Assembly: GCA_017861215.1 (NCBI GenBank)
Contig: JAGFXN010000127.1
Span: 1-5,288 of the forward strand
Reading direction: 5' to 3'
Length of the DNA stretch: 5,288 nt
Source of the DNA: Deltaproteobacteria bacterium
GTDB lineage: Bacteria; Desulfobacterota; Desulfuromonadia; Geobacterales; DSM-12255
Shown: positions 1 through 5,288 of the stretch, piece after piece
Layout: each line of letters begins with the position of its first letter
Position numbering within the stretch: the stretch's first letter is position 1
The notes under the pieces: generated by a model
Databases searched by the model: none
Told to the model about the DNA's origin: nothing
What the model saw: only the letters and a program-made list of their open reading frames with translations
Position numbers and translations under genes: made by a program

Positions 1-114
1 GCGATCTCGCCATCGACAGCAGTAGAGTCCTCTCGGCACCAGTGCACCCAGCCAGCTTCTGCAAGGATATTCCGGGACAAAAATCTACTTTCTATCGATG
101 CTGAGATCAATTGG
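1..114. other. No supported gene; left edge of window
   Basis: No start codon with a convincing ribosome binding site is visible here on either strand. Frame +1 is open from the window edge to TAG 118-120, and a minus-strand frame is open through the left edge. Neither translation resembles a family I recognise, so a partial gene running off the edge cannot be confirmed or excluded. The part from about 71 shows weak similarity to 1055-1098, including CCGGG-ACAA and a CTGAGATCAA / CTGCGGTCAA match, and may be the outer part of the duplicated NUDIX leader. Confidence 0.4.
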
Positions 115-240
115 GGGTAGGCAATGAGAATTTATTCAGTTAGTATGCAGCCGTTACCATGACCCGGCCCGGATTCAAAAAAGCGTCTGCGGGGATGTTG
201 TGGCAATAGTTGTCACCACCTTCGCTACCTGACAAAGAAA
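115..240 (+). pseudogene. Decayed 5' fragment of a NUDIX hydrolase gene with its leader
   Basis: This stretch aligns with the leader and first codons of the intact NUDIX gene at 1144. The 39 bases at 145-183 match 1130-1168 at 32 positions, with no gap. Bases 197-215 match 1186-1204 at 16 of 19, and CTGACAAAG at 229-237 equals 1225-1233. The old start codon is ATG 159, giving MTRPGFKK against MTKPRFKK, followed (after a shift) by VVAIVV against VVAIIV and then LTK against LTK. Two net deletions of 4 and 7 bases break the frame, and the ATG 159 frame ends at TAG 207-209. The matched leader block starts with GGGTAGGCA (115-123, equal to 1099-1107), with weaker similarity back to about 71. In the LTK frame, ALRLLSEVSFEA (247-282) may be a remnant of the Nudix helix, but this is weak. 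The alignment was made by eye. A partial duplication followed by decay is the simplest reading; a shared leader element alone would not explain the coding match. Confidence 0.72.
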
Positions 241-289
241 CGACGCGCCCTGCGACTGCTTTCTGAAGTATCTTTTGAGGCGGAATCAG

Positions 290-1048
290 ATGAAACTCCT
301 CGACCATCCGTTGCTTTCCAGTCGTTATTTCTACCCCTGGCCGAACCGTTTTGCCGACCCCTTCTTCGTCGAGGGTGCCGGCTTCAGACTCGGCTGCCGT
401 TACCTGAAAGTAGCCGATGAACTTCCCACCATTATTCACTTCCACGGCAACGGTGAGAGCGTCGTCGATTATCTGGGGGATTTCGAGCAGCGCATCGCCG
501 GTCTCGGGGCCAACCTGCTGCTGGCCGAGTACCGCGGCTACGGCATGTCCAGCGGGGAGCCGGCGCTGGCCGCCATGCTGGACGACGTGGCGCTGGTTGT
601 CACGGCTTCCGGAGTGCCCCAGGAGAGGATCATCTTCTTCGGACGCTCCCTTGGGTCACTCTACGCAGTACATGGTGCCGCCCTCTACCCCGGTTCGGCC
701 GGGCTGATCATCGAGAGCGGCCTGGCCGACCCTTTGGAAAGGATTCTGGTGCGCGTCGAGCCGCGCCAGCTTGGCGCATCGCTGGCTGAATTGCAGTCTG
801 CGGTTGAGCACAGCCTCAATCAACGGAAAAAGATCGCCTCCTTTCGGGGACGTGTCCTGGTGATGCACGCCTGCAACGACGATCTAGTGGCGGCAAGCCA
901 CGCGGAGCGCCTCCATGCCTGGGCCAGCGACCCCAAAGAGCTACTGATCTTCGAACGGGGAGATCACAACACTATTCTGCCGGCCAATGAAGAGGCTTAT
1001 TTTGCAGCCGTGGGGAATTTTATCCGCCGGATTGTTCTGCTGCCGTAA
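290..1048 (+). CDS. Alpha/beta hydrolase, BEM46/ABHD13-like
   Basis: A 252-residue single-domain serine hydrolase of the alpha/beta hydrolase fold. The parts appear in family order. The oxyanion strand and loop is HFHGNGE (residues 50-56), then YRGYGMSSG (81-89). The nucleophile elbow is GRSLGS, with Ser120. The acid is most likely Asp197 in CNDDLV, and the base His226 in GDHNTI. The HGNGE and GDHN motifs resemble the BEM46 / ABHD13 / ABHD17 group, whose members act on acyl esters or thioesters; the substrate here cannot be told. There is no signal peptide or clear membrane helix, so it is probably cytoplasmic. ATG 290 is chosen because GAGG at 277-280 sits 9 bases upstream. A TTG at 275 would add five residues and has only a poor site. 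The gene lies directly after the broken NUDIX copy and 95 bases before the intact NUDIX gene, so co-transcription is possible. The length is normal and no catalytic residue is missing. Confidence 0.9.
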   Translation: MKLLDHPLLSSRYFYPWPNRFADPFFVEGAGFRLGCRYLKVADELPTIIHFHGNGESVVDYLGDFEQRIAGLGANLLLAEYRGYGMSSGEPALAAMLDDVALVVTASGVPQERIIFFGRSLGSLYAVHGAALYPGSAGLIIESGLADPLERILVRVEPRQLGASLAELQSAVEHSLNQRKKIASFRGRVLVMHACNDDLVAASHAERLHAWASDPKELLIFERGDHNTILPANEEAYFAAVGNFIRRIVLLP

Positions 1049-1054
1049 TTGAAA

Positions 1055-1143
1055 TCCCGGGGACAACAAGGGTTTTCCATGACTGCGGTCAAGCGGACGG
1101 GTAGGCAGCAAAATGCCTGTGCAGTGAGGATGCAGCCACTATT
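1055..1143 (+). repeat. Leader of the NUDIX gene, similar to 71-158
   Basis: The gap between the hydrolase and NUDIX genes resembles the stretch ahead of the broken NUDIX copy. GGGTAGGCA (1099-1107) is exactly repeated at 115-123, and the distance to the ATG is 45 bases here against 44 there. ATGCAGCC (1130-1137) is repeated at 145-152 with identical spacing to the ATG. TGAGGA at 1125-1130 is the best ribosome binding site, but it lies 13 bases from the start, which is long. Both copies also contain a five-codon frame from the ATG in ATGCAGCC whose TGA overlaps the NUDIX start codon. No strong promoter is seen. Confidence 0.55.
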
Positions 1144-1599
1144 ATGACCAAGCCCAGATTCAAAAAAGATCACATTATCACTTCGGTGGTGGCAATCATT
1201 GTCAACAGCGACGGTGAGGTGCTGCTGACAAAGCGGAATGTTCCCCCGTTTCAGGGTGAATGGGTCATGCCCGGCGGCAAGATCGACCTGGGAGAGCCGA
1301 TCATCAAGGCTCTGCAGCGCGAAGTCATGGAAGAAGTCGGACTGGAAGTGGCCGTGGAGGAGATGGTGGACGTCTTCGAGCATGTCACCCCCGGCGCGGA
1401 CAACTATCACTTCGTCATCCTCTACTACCGCTGCCGCCCCCTCTCCTGCGACATCGACCACAACCGCCATGAGGTTGCCGAAGCGCGCTGGGTGCCGGAG
1501 CAGGAGCTGCCGAACTATTCCATGCCCGACGGCACCCGCTTCATCCTCGGGAAGTTATTCCCCGGCCACCGGCGACACGACGACGGTTTGCCGCTATGA
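1144..1599 (+). CDS. NUDIX hydrolase
   Basis: A 151-residue NUDIX-fold pyrophosphohydrolase. A complete Nudix box runs from Gly45 to Leu67 and fits G-x5-E-x7-R-E-U-x-E-E-x-G-U with no deviation: Gly45, Glu51, Arg59, Glu60, Glu63, Glu64, Gly66. The glutamates bind the divalent metal. The strand SVVAIIV (14-20) and LLTKRNVPPFQGEWVMPGG (27-45) before the box are typical of family members acting on nucleoside diphosphates linked to another moiety. The actual substrate (damaged dNTP, ADP-ribose, dinucleotide polyphosphate or other) cannot be read from the sequence. Length is normal and the protein should be cytoplasmic. ATG 1144 is the only usual start after the in-frame TAG at 1102-1104. Its stop overlaps the next start as ATGA (1596-1599), so the downstream nitrilase-like protein is probably made by coupled translation. 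A broken copy of this gene's 5' end lies at 115-240. Confidence 0.96.
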   Translation: MTKPRFKKDHIITSVVAIIVNSDGEVLLTKRNVPPFQGEWVMPGGKIDLGEPIIKALQREVMEEVGLEVAVEEMVDVFEHVTPGADNYHFVILYYRCRPLSCDIDHNRHEVAEARWVPEQELPNYSMPDGTRFILGKLFPGHRRHDDGLPL

Positions 1600-2720
1600 T
1601 CCGGATCATCGATAAAAAAGTGAATCTCGATTTCCCCCTCGGCCATCACCTGCACTGTCTGATCGCCCAGATCCCCAACCGCCTGCGGAAAACCGGCCAC
1701 GGCTACATCATCTCCGATCCGGCAGAGAAGTGGCAACAGGTGCAGACAATTCTCGACCTGGTTGCCGCCGGCGAGGGGAACCTGAAAAAACTCCATTTTC
1801 TGCTGCTGCCGGAGACAGCCGTCCCCCTGGCACGGTTCGACGCCATGCTGTTGTGCATCGAACAGGACTTCCGCCCCAATTCCGTGGTCATGTTCGGCAT
1901 GGAACATATCCCCCTGCGCCGCTACCGGGAGATTCTGGAACGTTTCCGGCAAGACAATGCCGAGGCGCTCGAACTGGTTGACCGGGACATTGCTGACGGC
2001 GATGTACTGGAGATGCCGGTCAACTGGTGCTGTATAGTCATCAAGGAGGCATCGGGCCAGCTGCGGGTCTTTCTGGAGGCCAAAAGCCACCCCTTCCACG
2101 GGGAGGAGTTTATGGACAAGGGCCACGACCTGTACCGCGGCCGGCACTTTTATCTGCTCCGCTCCAGGCCCTCCTGCTTCAACTTCATGGCAATCATCTG
2201 TCTGGACTACCTCTACCGGGACCTCTATGCTTCCAACATCAAGCAGATCATCGACCATGCCAACCGCTTGTATTTCACTACCCGGCAGGGTCTGGACGCG
2301 CTGTTCGTCATCCAGTGCAATCCCAAGCCGGAGCATGCCAGCTACCGGGAGGTGGTGAGCGGTTTTTACGGCGAATTCCTGGAGGATGCTCCCGGAGTGC
2401 GGGAGACGGTTACGGTCTTTGGCAACGCCTCCGACGAAACCGCCATCGAGGGGGCCGTCAGTGCCGGGCTTCACGGTCACTCCTCTGTTGTCATCAACCG
2501 CCACCACAAGCTGGGGAAGGTTCAGCAACAGGAGTTCTCAACCGATGATTTCGACGGCGCGCCGGTCTGCCGTCTCCGGTTTGGCCCGGGGACACGGCTC
2601 TACTACTTCAATCTGCCGCTCCATCACGAGCTGGACCCCCGCTCCAGCCGGGTGCCCCTCAAGGTGCACAGTGTGATGGAGTGGAGCGGTACCGGCTGGG
2701 TCAGGTCTGCCGCGGTGTAA
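1596..2720 (+). CDS. Divergent nitrilase-superfamily (carbon-nitrogen hydrolase) protein
   Basis: A 374-residue protein without a name I recognise, but with the marks of the carbon-nitrogen hydrolase fold. HFLLLPE places Glu73 where the catalytic Glu follows the hydrophobic strand. FLEAKSHPFHGEE gives Lys163, with Glu170 or Glu171 as candidates for the second Glu. FMAIICLDYLYRDLY gives Cys202 in a context like the family's ICYDxxFPE. The 39-residue Lys-Cys spacing is usual, while the 90-residue Glu-Lys spacing is longer than common. DALFVIQCNP (234-243) and SSVVINRHHKLGK (296-308) fit later core strands. Known members cleave or form amide or nitrile C-N bonds; the substrate here is unknown. 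There is no signal peptide or membrane helix. The protein is longer than most single-domain members, with a C-terminal extension of about 60 residues rich in basic and aromatic residues. The start overlaps the NUDIX stop as ATGA and has no good ribosome binding site of its own, which argues for coupled translation. The reading frame is certain; the family call is moderately sure. Confidence 0.82.
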   Translation: MIRIIDKKVNLDFPLGHHLHCLIAQIPNRLRKTGHGYIISDPAEKWQQVQTILDLVAAGEGNLKKLHFLLLPETAVPLARFDAMLLCIEQDFRPNSVVMFGMEHIPLRRYREILERFRQDNAEALELVDRDIADGDVLEMPVNWCCIVIKEASGQLRVFLEAKSHPFHGEEFMDKGHDLYRGRHFYLLRSRPSCFNFMAIICLDYLYRDLYASNIKQIIDHANRLYFTTRQGLDALFVIQCNPKPEHASYREVVSGFYGEFLEDAPGVRETVTVFGNASDETAIEGAVSAGLHGHSSVVINRHHKLGKVQQQEFSTDDFDGAPVCRLRFGPGTRLYYFNLPLHHELDPRSSRVPLKVHSVMEWSGTGWVRSAAV

Positions 2721-2857
2721 ACGGCGCAAAAACGGCTTGCTGCCGGTGTCGCCGGCCGGAGCGGCGGGGATGGAAGCGCTTTGCACAACCATGGGTTTGC
2801 CGGAGACGGGGAAGTTCCGGGAAGGCAGGCCGTAAAAATGCCATTATCTCCCCGCTG
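2721..2857. other. Intergenic, no gene seen
   Basis: This is the first part of the gap between the nitrilase-like gene and lemA. It is GC-rich and holds a short perfect stem, GCCGG (2742-2746) with CCGGC (2752-2756), around a five-base loop. No T-run follows it, so it is not a convincing intrinsic terminator. Open frames through here are out-of-frame readings without a start signal and resemble no known protein. Confidence 0.5.
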
Positions 2858-2904
2858 TCCCCCGGAGAAAAAAATTTTGCGGGGGAGGATGAAATTTCCC
2901 CCGG
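2858..2904 (+). promoter_or_regulatory. Three-arm inverted repeat with two exclusive hairpins
   Basis: TCCCCCGG occurs at 2858-2865 and again at 2897-2904, and between them CGGGGGA (2880-2886) is complementary to TCCCCCG in both. The middle arm can therefore pair with the left arm (15-base loop containing AAAATTTT) or with the right arm (10-base loop, shrinking if two G-U pairs are added), but not with both. This is the geometry of an attenuator or of a protein-binding direct/inverted repeat. There is no T-run after either hairpin, so an ordinary intrinsic terminator is unlikely. It lies 44 bases ahead of lemA. If transcription begins at the candidate -10 at 2912, the element lies upstream in DNA and would be an operator rather than an RNA switch. 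Confidence 0.45.
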
Positions 2905-2911
2905 CGATGAT

Positions 2912-2917
2912 TATATT
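2912..2917 (+). promoter_or_regulatory. Candidate -10 element ahead of lemA
   Basis: TATATT matches the TATAAT consensus at five of six positions and lies in the only AT-rich patch of the gap. No good -35 hexamer is found 16-18 bases upstream, where the sequence is GATGAAAT. The call rests on the -10 alone. It would place the start of transcription about 25 bases ahead of the lemA start codon. Confidence 0.28.
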
Positions 2918-2935
2918 ACCTCAGCAATCTGATTT

Positions 2936-2943
2936 GAAGGAGG
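2936..2943 (+). promoter_or_regulatory. Strong ribosome binding site of lemA
   Basis: GAAGGAGG is a near-perfect match to the anti-Shine-Dalgarno complement and ends four bases before ATG 2948. It fixes the lemA start and is much stronger than the site of any other gene in the window, which suggests LemA is the most highly translated protein of its group. Confidence 0.85.
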
Positions 2944-2947
2944 CATT

Positions 2948-3532
2948 ATGAAACGATTTCTACTACTGATCCTGTCACTGCTAAGCTTCAGCCTGCTCGG
3001 CGGCTGCGGGTACAACACCATGCAGGCTGCCGAGGAAGCCGTCTTCGCGGCATGGGGTGATGTCGAGGCGTCCTACCAGCGGCGGACCGACCTCATCCCC
3101 AACCTGGTAGAGGTGGTCAAGGGGTACGCGAAGCACGAAGCTGACACTCTGCAGGCGGTCACGGAAGCGCGCGCCAAGGTCGGTTCGCTGCAGGCAAGCA
3201 AGCAGTTGGTCAATGACCCGCAGGCCTTTGCCAGGTTCCAGCAGTCCCAGGGAGAGTTGTCCGGGGCGCTGTCCCGTCTCATGGTGGTGGTGGAACGCTA
3301 TCCGGACCTCAAGGCCAACCAGAATTTCCTCGACCTGCAGAACCAGCTGGAGGGGACGGAAAACCGGATCAATGTCGCCCGGGTCCGCTACAACAAAGCT
3401 GTCCAGGATTTCAACACCAGCATCAGAACCTTTCCGAACAGCTTGACCAACTCGCTGTTGCTGCACCTTTCCCGGAAAGAGCCGTTCAAGGCTGAAGAAG
3501 GCGCCAAAACAGCGCCGAAGGTGAAGTTCTAG
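2948..3532 (+). CDS. lemA: LemA family lipoprotein
   Basis: A 194-residue LemA-family protein. Residues 1-19 are a lipoprotein signal peptide with the lipobox LGGC, so Cys20 should be the acylated N-terminus. Residue +2 is Gly, not Asp, so by the rule known in E. coli it would be sent to the outer membrane; that is an inference. The LemA signature follows: YNTMQAAEEAVFAAWGDVE (22-40), YQRRTDLIPNLVEVVKGYA (43-61), then HE and the ARAKV helix. The downstream half (about 80-165) is helical, with LMVVVERYPDLKANQNF (111-127) and ENRINVARVRYNKAV, both family hallmarks. The fold is a long alpha-helical bundle of uncertain biochemical role. The last 20 residues or so are Lys-rich. Many LemA proteins have a plain N-terminal membrane helix, so the clear lipobox is worth noting. 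It is followed by two TPM-domain genes, a widespread pairing. The family call is firm. Confidence 0.95.
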   Translation: MKRFLLLILSLLSFSLLGGCGYNTMQAAEEAVFAAWGDVEASYQRRTDLIPNLVEVVKGYAKHEADTLQAVTEARAKVGSLQASKQLVNDPQAFARFQQSQGELSGALSRLMVVVERYPDLKANQNFLDLQNQLEGTENRINVARVRYNKAVQDFNTSIRTFPNSLTNSLLLHLSRKEPFKAEEGAKTAPKVKF

Positions 3533-3560
3533 AACACGGCAACCGCTTTCCTTTCGCAGG

Positions 3561-3586
3561 CCGGGGTGAGGTACAAACCCCACCGG
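3561..3586 (+). other. GC-rich hairpin between lemA and the first TPM gene
   Basis: CCGG at 3561-3564 can pair with CCGG at 3583-3586, or alternatively GGTGAGG (3565-3571) with CCCCACC (3578-3584) with one A-C mismatch and the six-base loop TACAAA. No T-run follows, so it is not a standard terminator. It could reduce read-through or stabilise the lemA end of a shared transcript. The rest of 3533-3697 shows no gene and no strong promoter. Confidence 0.3.
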
Positions 3587-3697
3587 AGTTAGTGATGCTA
3601 TCGTTGCATTGGCGGAGTGCACACACTATTACCGTTCACTCCAGGGAACCAGGTTGATGGGCGCAGCTTTCTCCTTCATAACGGCATTGGCTACAGC

Positions 3698-4561
3698 ATG
3701 AGATATCTCGCTATCCTGCTCCTCTGGCTTTCCCTTGCCATCCCGGTGGCGGCGCTCGATCTGCCGGCGCTGCGCGGCCATGTCAACGACTATGCCGGCA
3801 TGCTCTCCCCGGAGAGGGCGGCCGCGCTGGAGCAGCAGCTGCGCAGCTTTGAACTGAGCGACTCCACCCAGATAGTTGTCCTGACAGTGCCGACCCTTGG
3901 CGGCGAGAATCTTGAAGAGTTCTCCATCAAGGTGGCCGAGTCCTGGAAAATCGGCCAAAAAGGGGTTGACAACGGGGTCATCCTCCTGGTCGCCAGGTCG
4001 GAACGCAAGGTCCGGATCGAGGTCGGGCGCGGGCTTGAAGGCAAACTGACCGATCTTGTGTCCGGGCGGATCATCCGTGCCGACATTGCGCCGCAGTTCA
4101 AGACCGGCAATTTTGACGGCGGCATTACCGCTGGGGTCAATGCTCTCATGGCCGTGGTCAAGGGGGAGTACTCGGCCCCCGCCCGTGATCTGCACCAGGG
4201 CAGAAAAGGTGCGCCGCCCCTCCTGACGCTGCTTTTCTTTCTGGCCGTTGCCGCTGTTTTCGCCGGCTCCTTCTCCCGCTATTTCGCCGGCACCGTTGCC
4301 GCTGCCGGTCTGCCGATGATCGCCTGGCTGACCGTTCCGGGTCTGGCAGTCGCCATTCTTGCCGGGCTGGCAGTCGTCGGCTTTTTCCTCGGCCTTTTGC
4401 TGGCGTTCCTGTTCGGTGGCGGTGGTGGCGGGGGCGGCCACTTCGGCGGCGGTTTTCTAGGCGGCGGCTTTTATGGCGGCGATAGCGGTGGCGGCGATTT
4501 CGGGGGGTTTTCCGGCGGGGGAGGCGACTTCGGCGGCGGCGGCGCTTCGGGTGACTGGTGA
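3698..4561 (+). CDS. TPM domain protein with glycine-rich tail (YgcG-like)
   Basis: A 287-residue envelope protein. Residues 1-19 form a signal peptide (MRYLAILLLWLSLA, likely cut after VAA). Residues 26-155 are a TPM domain, with the opening VNDYAGMLSPERAAALEQQL, TQIVVLTVPTL, NGVILLVARSERKVRIEVGRGLEG and the end FDGGITAGVNAL all typical. Two or three membrane segments follow between about 173 and 239. The tail, 240-287, has 30 glycines in 48 residues, broken by F, D, H and S, and ends in Trp. The TPM domain should be periplasmic; the side of the tail depends on whether there are two or three helices. TPM proteins often sit beside LemA and are linked to envelope or photosystem-repair functions, but the activity here is unknown. 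ATG 3698 is chosen because it begins the signal peptide. GTG 3617 would add 27 polar residues in front of it, and neither start has a good ribosome binding site. A 165-base gap separates it from lemA. Confidence 0.92.
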   Translation: MRYLAILLLWLSLAIPVAALDLPALRGHVNDYAGMLSPERAAALEQQLRSFELSDSTQIVVLTVPTLGGENLEEFSIKVAESWKIGQKGVDNGVILLVARSERKVRIEVGRGLEGKLTDLVSGRIIRADIAPQFKTGNFDGGITAGVNALMAVVKGEYSAPARDLHQGRKGAPPLLTLLFFLAVAAVFAGSFSRYFAGTVAAAGLPMIAWLTVPGLAVAILAGLAVVGFFLGLLLAFLFGGGGGGGGHFGGGFLGGGFYGGDSGGGDFGGFSGGGGDFGGGGASGDW

Positions 4562-4580
4562 AAATGGTACATGGTGAACT

Positions 4581-5231
4581 ATGAAAAAAGTGGCAGCTGA
4601 AGATTTTTTCACGCCGGCAGAACGGGAGCGGATCCGCCTGGCTGTTGCGGCGGCTGAAAAAGCAACGTCCGGAGAGATCGCCACCATGGTGGTGGCGCGC
4701 AGTGACAGCTATCGGGAAGCAATAACCCTCGCGGCGGTACTCGGCGCCGCAGTGACGGCGCTGCTGGTTGCCGTTGTCAGCCAGCACATTACTATCTGGT
4801 CCTACCTCCCCCTGACCATCATCCTCTATTTCCCGTTTTTTTTGCTCGTCAGACGGACTCCTGCTCTGCAGCGGCCGTTCATTGCCGGCAGCCGTCTCAG
4901 TGAGGCGGTCAGGGAGCGGGCAGTGCGGGCGTTTTATGAAAAAGGCCTGTACCGCACCCGACACGAAACCGGCATTCTGGTCTTCATCTCCATCTTCGAA
5001 CACAAGGTCTGGATCCTCGGTGATCGCGGCATCAACGCCCGCATCCCTGCAGAATCATGGCAGCAGCTGGTGCAGTCACTTACCGCCGGCATCAGGGAGG
5101 GGCAGGCCTGCGAAGCTCTCTGCAGAGTCATCGGCCGCTGCGGAGAAGAGCTGGCGCGCCATTTCCCGAGGGAAAGTGACGACAGCAATGAGTTGAAGGA
5201 TGAAATCCTGGTTGAAAGGGTGGTGGAGTAA
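4581..5231 (+). CDS. TPM domain protein interrupted by two membrane helices
   Basis: A 216-residue membrane protein. FFTPAERERIRLAVAAAEKATSGEIATMVV (9-38) is the start of a TPM domain. Two hydrophobic helices follow at about 49-67 and 73-90, then RR at 91-92. The second part of the domain runs from 105 to 196: LSEAVRERAVRAFYEKGLYRTRHETGILVFISIFEHKVWILGDRGINARIP and an Arg-rich end. The helices form a hairpin inside the domain, so both parts lie on the same side. The arginines after helix two favour the cytoplasm, opposite to the first TPM protein; this is an inference. There is no signal peptide. The last 20 residues are acidic. The start is 19 bases after the previous stop, with only a weak GGTGA at 4573-4577, so it probably shares a transcript with its neighbour. 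Length fits shorter members of the family. The function is unknown. Confidence 0.92.
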   Translation: MKKVAAEDFFTPAERERIRLAVAAAEKATSGEIATMVVARSDSYREAITLAAVLGAAVTALLVAVVSQHITIWSYLPLTIILYFPFFLLVRRTPALQRPFIAGSRLSEAVRERAVRAFYEKGLYRTRHETGILVFISIFEHKVWILGDRGINARIPAESWQQLVQSLTAGIREGQACEALCRVIGRCGEELARHFPRESDDSNELKDEILVERVVE

Positions 5232-5281
5232 CCTTACCGCAGGCGATGCAATTCAGGTGATGTCTACTTGCTGATTTCCCT

Positions 5282-5287
5282 TTGACA
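5282..5287 (+). promoter_or_regulatory. Perfect -35 hexamer at the window edge
   Basis: TTGACA equals the sigma-70 -35 consensus and lies 50 bases after the stop of the second TPM gene. The -10 would fall beyond the window, so a promoter for the next gene is only a suggestion. The 57 bases after 5231 hold no hairpin with a T-run and no gene. Confidence 0.25.
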
Positions 5288-5288
5288 A

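Noticed and set aside
140..445. Minus-strand open frame of 101 codons
   Set aside because: It lies opposite the broken NUDIX copy and the start of the hydrolase, has no ribosome binding site and resembles no family. The + strand explanation accounts for the sequence.
1052..1078. Possible terminator after the hydrolase gene (AAATCCC ... GGGTTTT)
   Set aside because: The stem is only three G-C pairs, then a mismatch, with an 11-base loop and a short T-run. The same stretch partly matches the duplicated leader, which explains it better.
1515..2528. Long minus-strand open frame of 337 codons
   Set aside because: It is the reverse of the nitrilase-like gene in a GC-rich region where stops are rare in that frame. 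The + strand frame carries coherent family motifs and a coupled start.
2681..2932. Small + strand frame filling the gap before lemA
   Set aside because: It begins inside the nitrilase-like gene without a binding site, is rich in Arg, Gly and Cys, and crosses the inverted-repeat element.
3533..3600. Possible cyclic dinucleotide (GEMM) riboswitch before the first TPM gene
   Set aside because: GGCAACC is present, but the conserved GACGCAAAGC block and the tetraloop-receptor layout are missing.
3629..4441. Minus-strand open frames opposite the TPM genes
   Set aside because: They are composition-driven shadows; the translations are low in hydrophobic core and rich in Arg, Gly and Gln without domains.

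Overview
The window is about 60% GC and densely coding, with every supported gene on the + strand. It looks like a Gram-negative bacterium. The lemA / TPM / TPM gene order and the general sequence style suggest a Geobacter-like Desulfuromonadales member. That placement is an inference from gene order and composition, not from a marker gene.

Layout. Positions 1-289 hold no intact gene. Within this stretch, roughly 115-240 (more faintly from about 71) is a decayed copy of the leader and first codons of the NUDIX gene found about 985 bases downstream. An alpha/beta hydrolase (290-1048) lies between the broken copy and the intact one. The intact NUDIX hydrolase (1144-1599) overlaps the next gene (1596-2720) by an ATGA. 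That gene encodes a 374-residue protein which I read as a divergent member of the carbon-nitrogen hydrolase (nitrilase) superfamily, with Glu, Lys and Cys in the expected order. A 227-base gap (2721-2947) follows. It carries three complementary GC arms that can form two mutually exclusive hairpins, a weak -10 element and a strong ribosome binding site.

The second block is a LemA-family lipoprotein (2948-3532), a TPM-domain protein with a signal peptide, membrane segments and a glycine-rich tail (start taken at 3698, to 4561), and a smaller TPM-domain protein whose domain is split by two membrane helices (4581-5231). The last 57 bases are non-coding and end in a perfect TTGACA.

How the genes may work together. 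The NUDIX and nitrilase-like genes are translationally coupled, so they probably act together. The pairing of a nucleotide-phosphate hydrolase with a nitrilase-fold protein recalls the eukaryotic NitFhit fusion, but the substrates here are unknown. The LemA/TPM block looks like a cell-envelope module: an acylated LemA, a TPM domain predicted outside the inner membrane, and a second TPM protein anchored by a membrane hairpin. The most unusual items are the broken NUDIX copy, the coupled NUDIX/nitrilase-like pair, and the alternative-hairpin element ahead of lemA.
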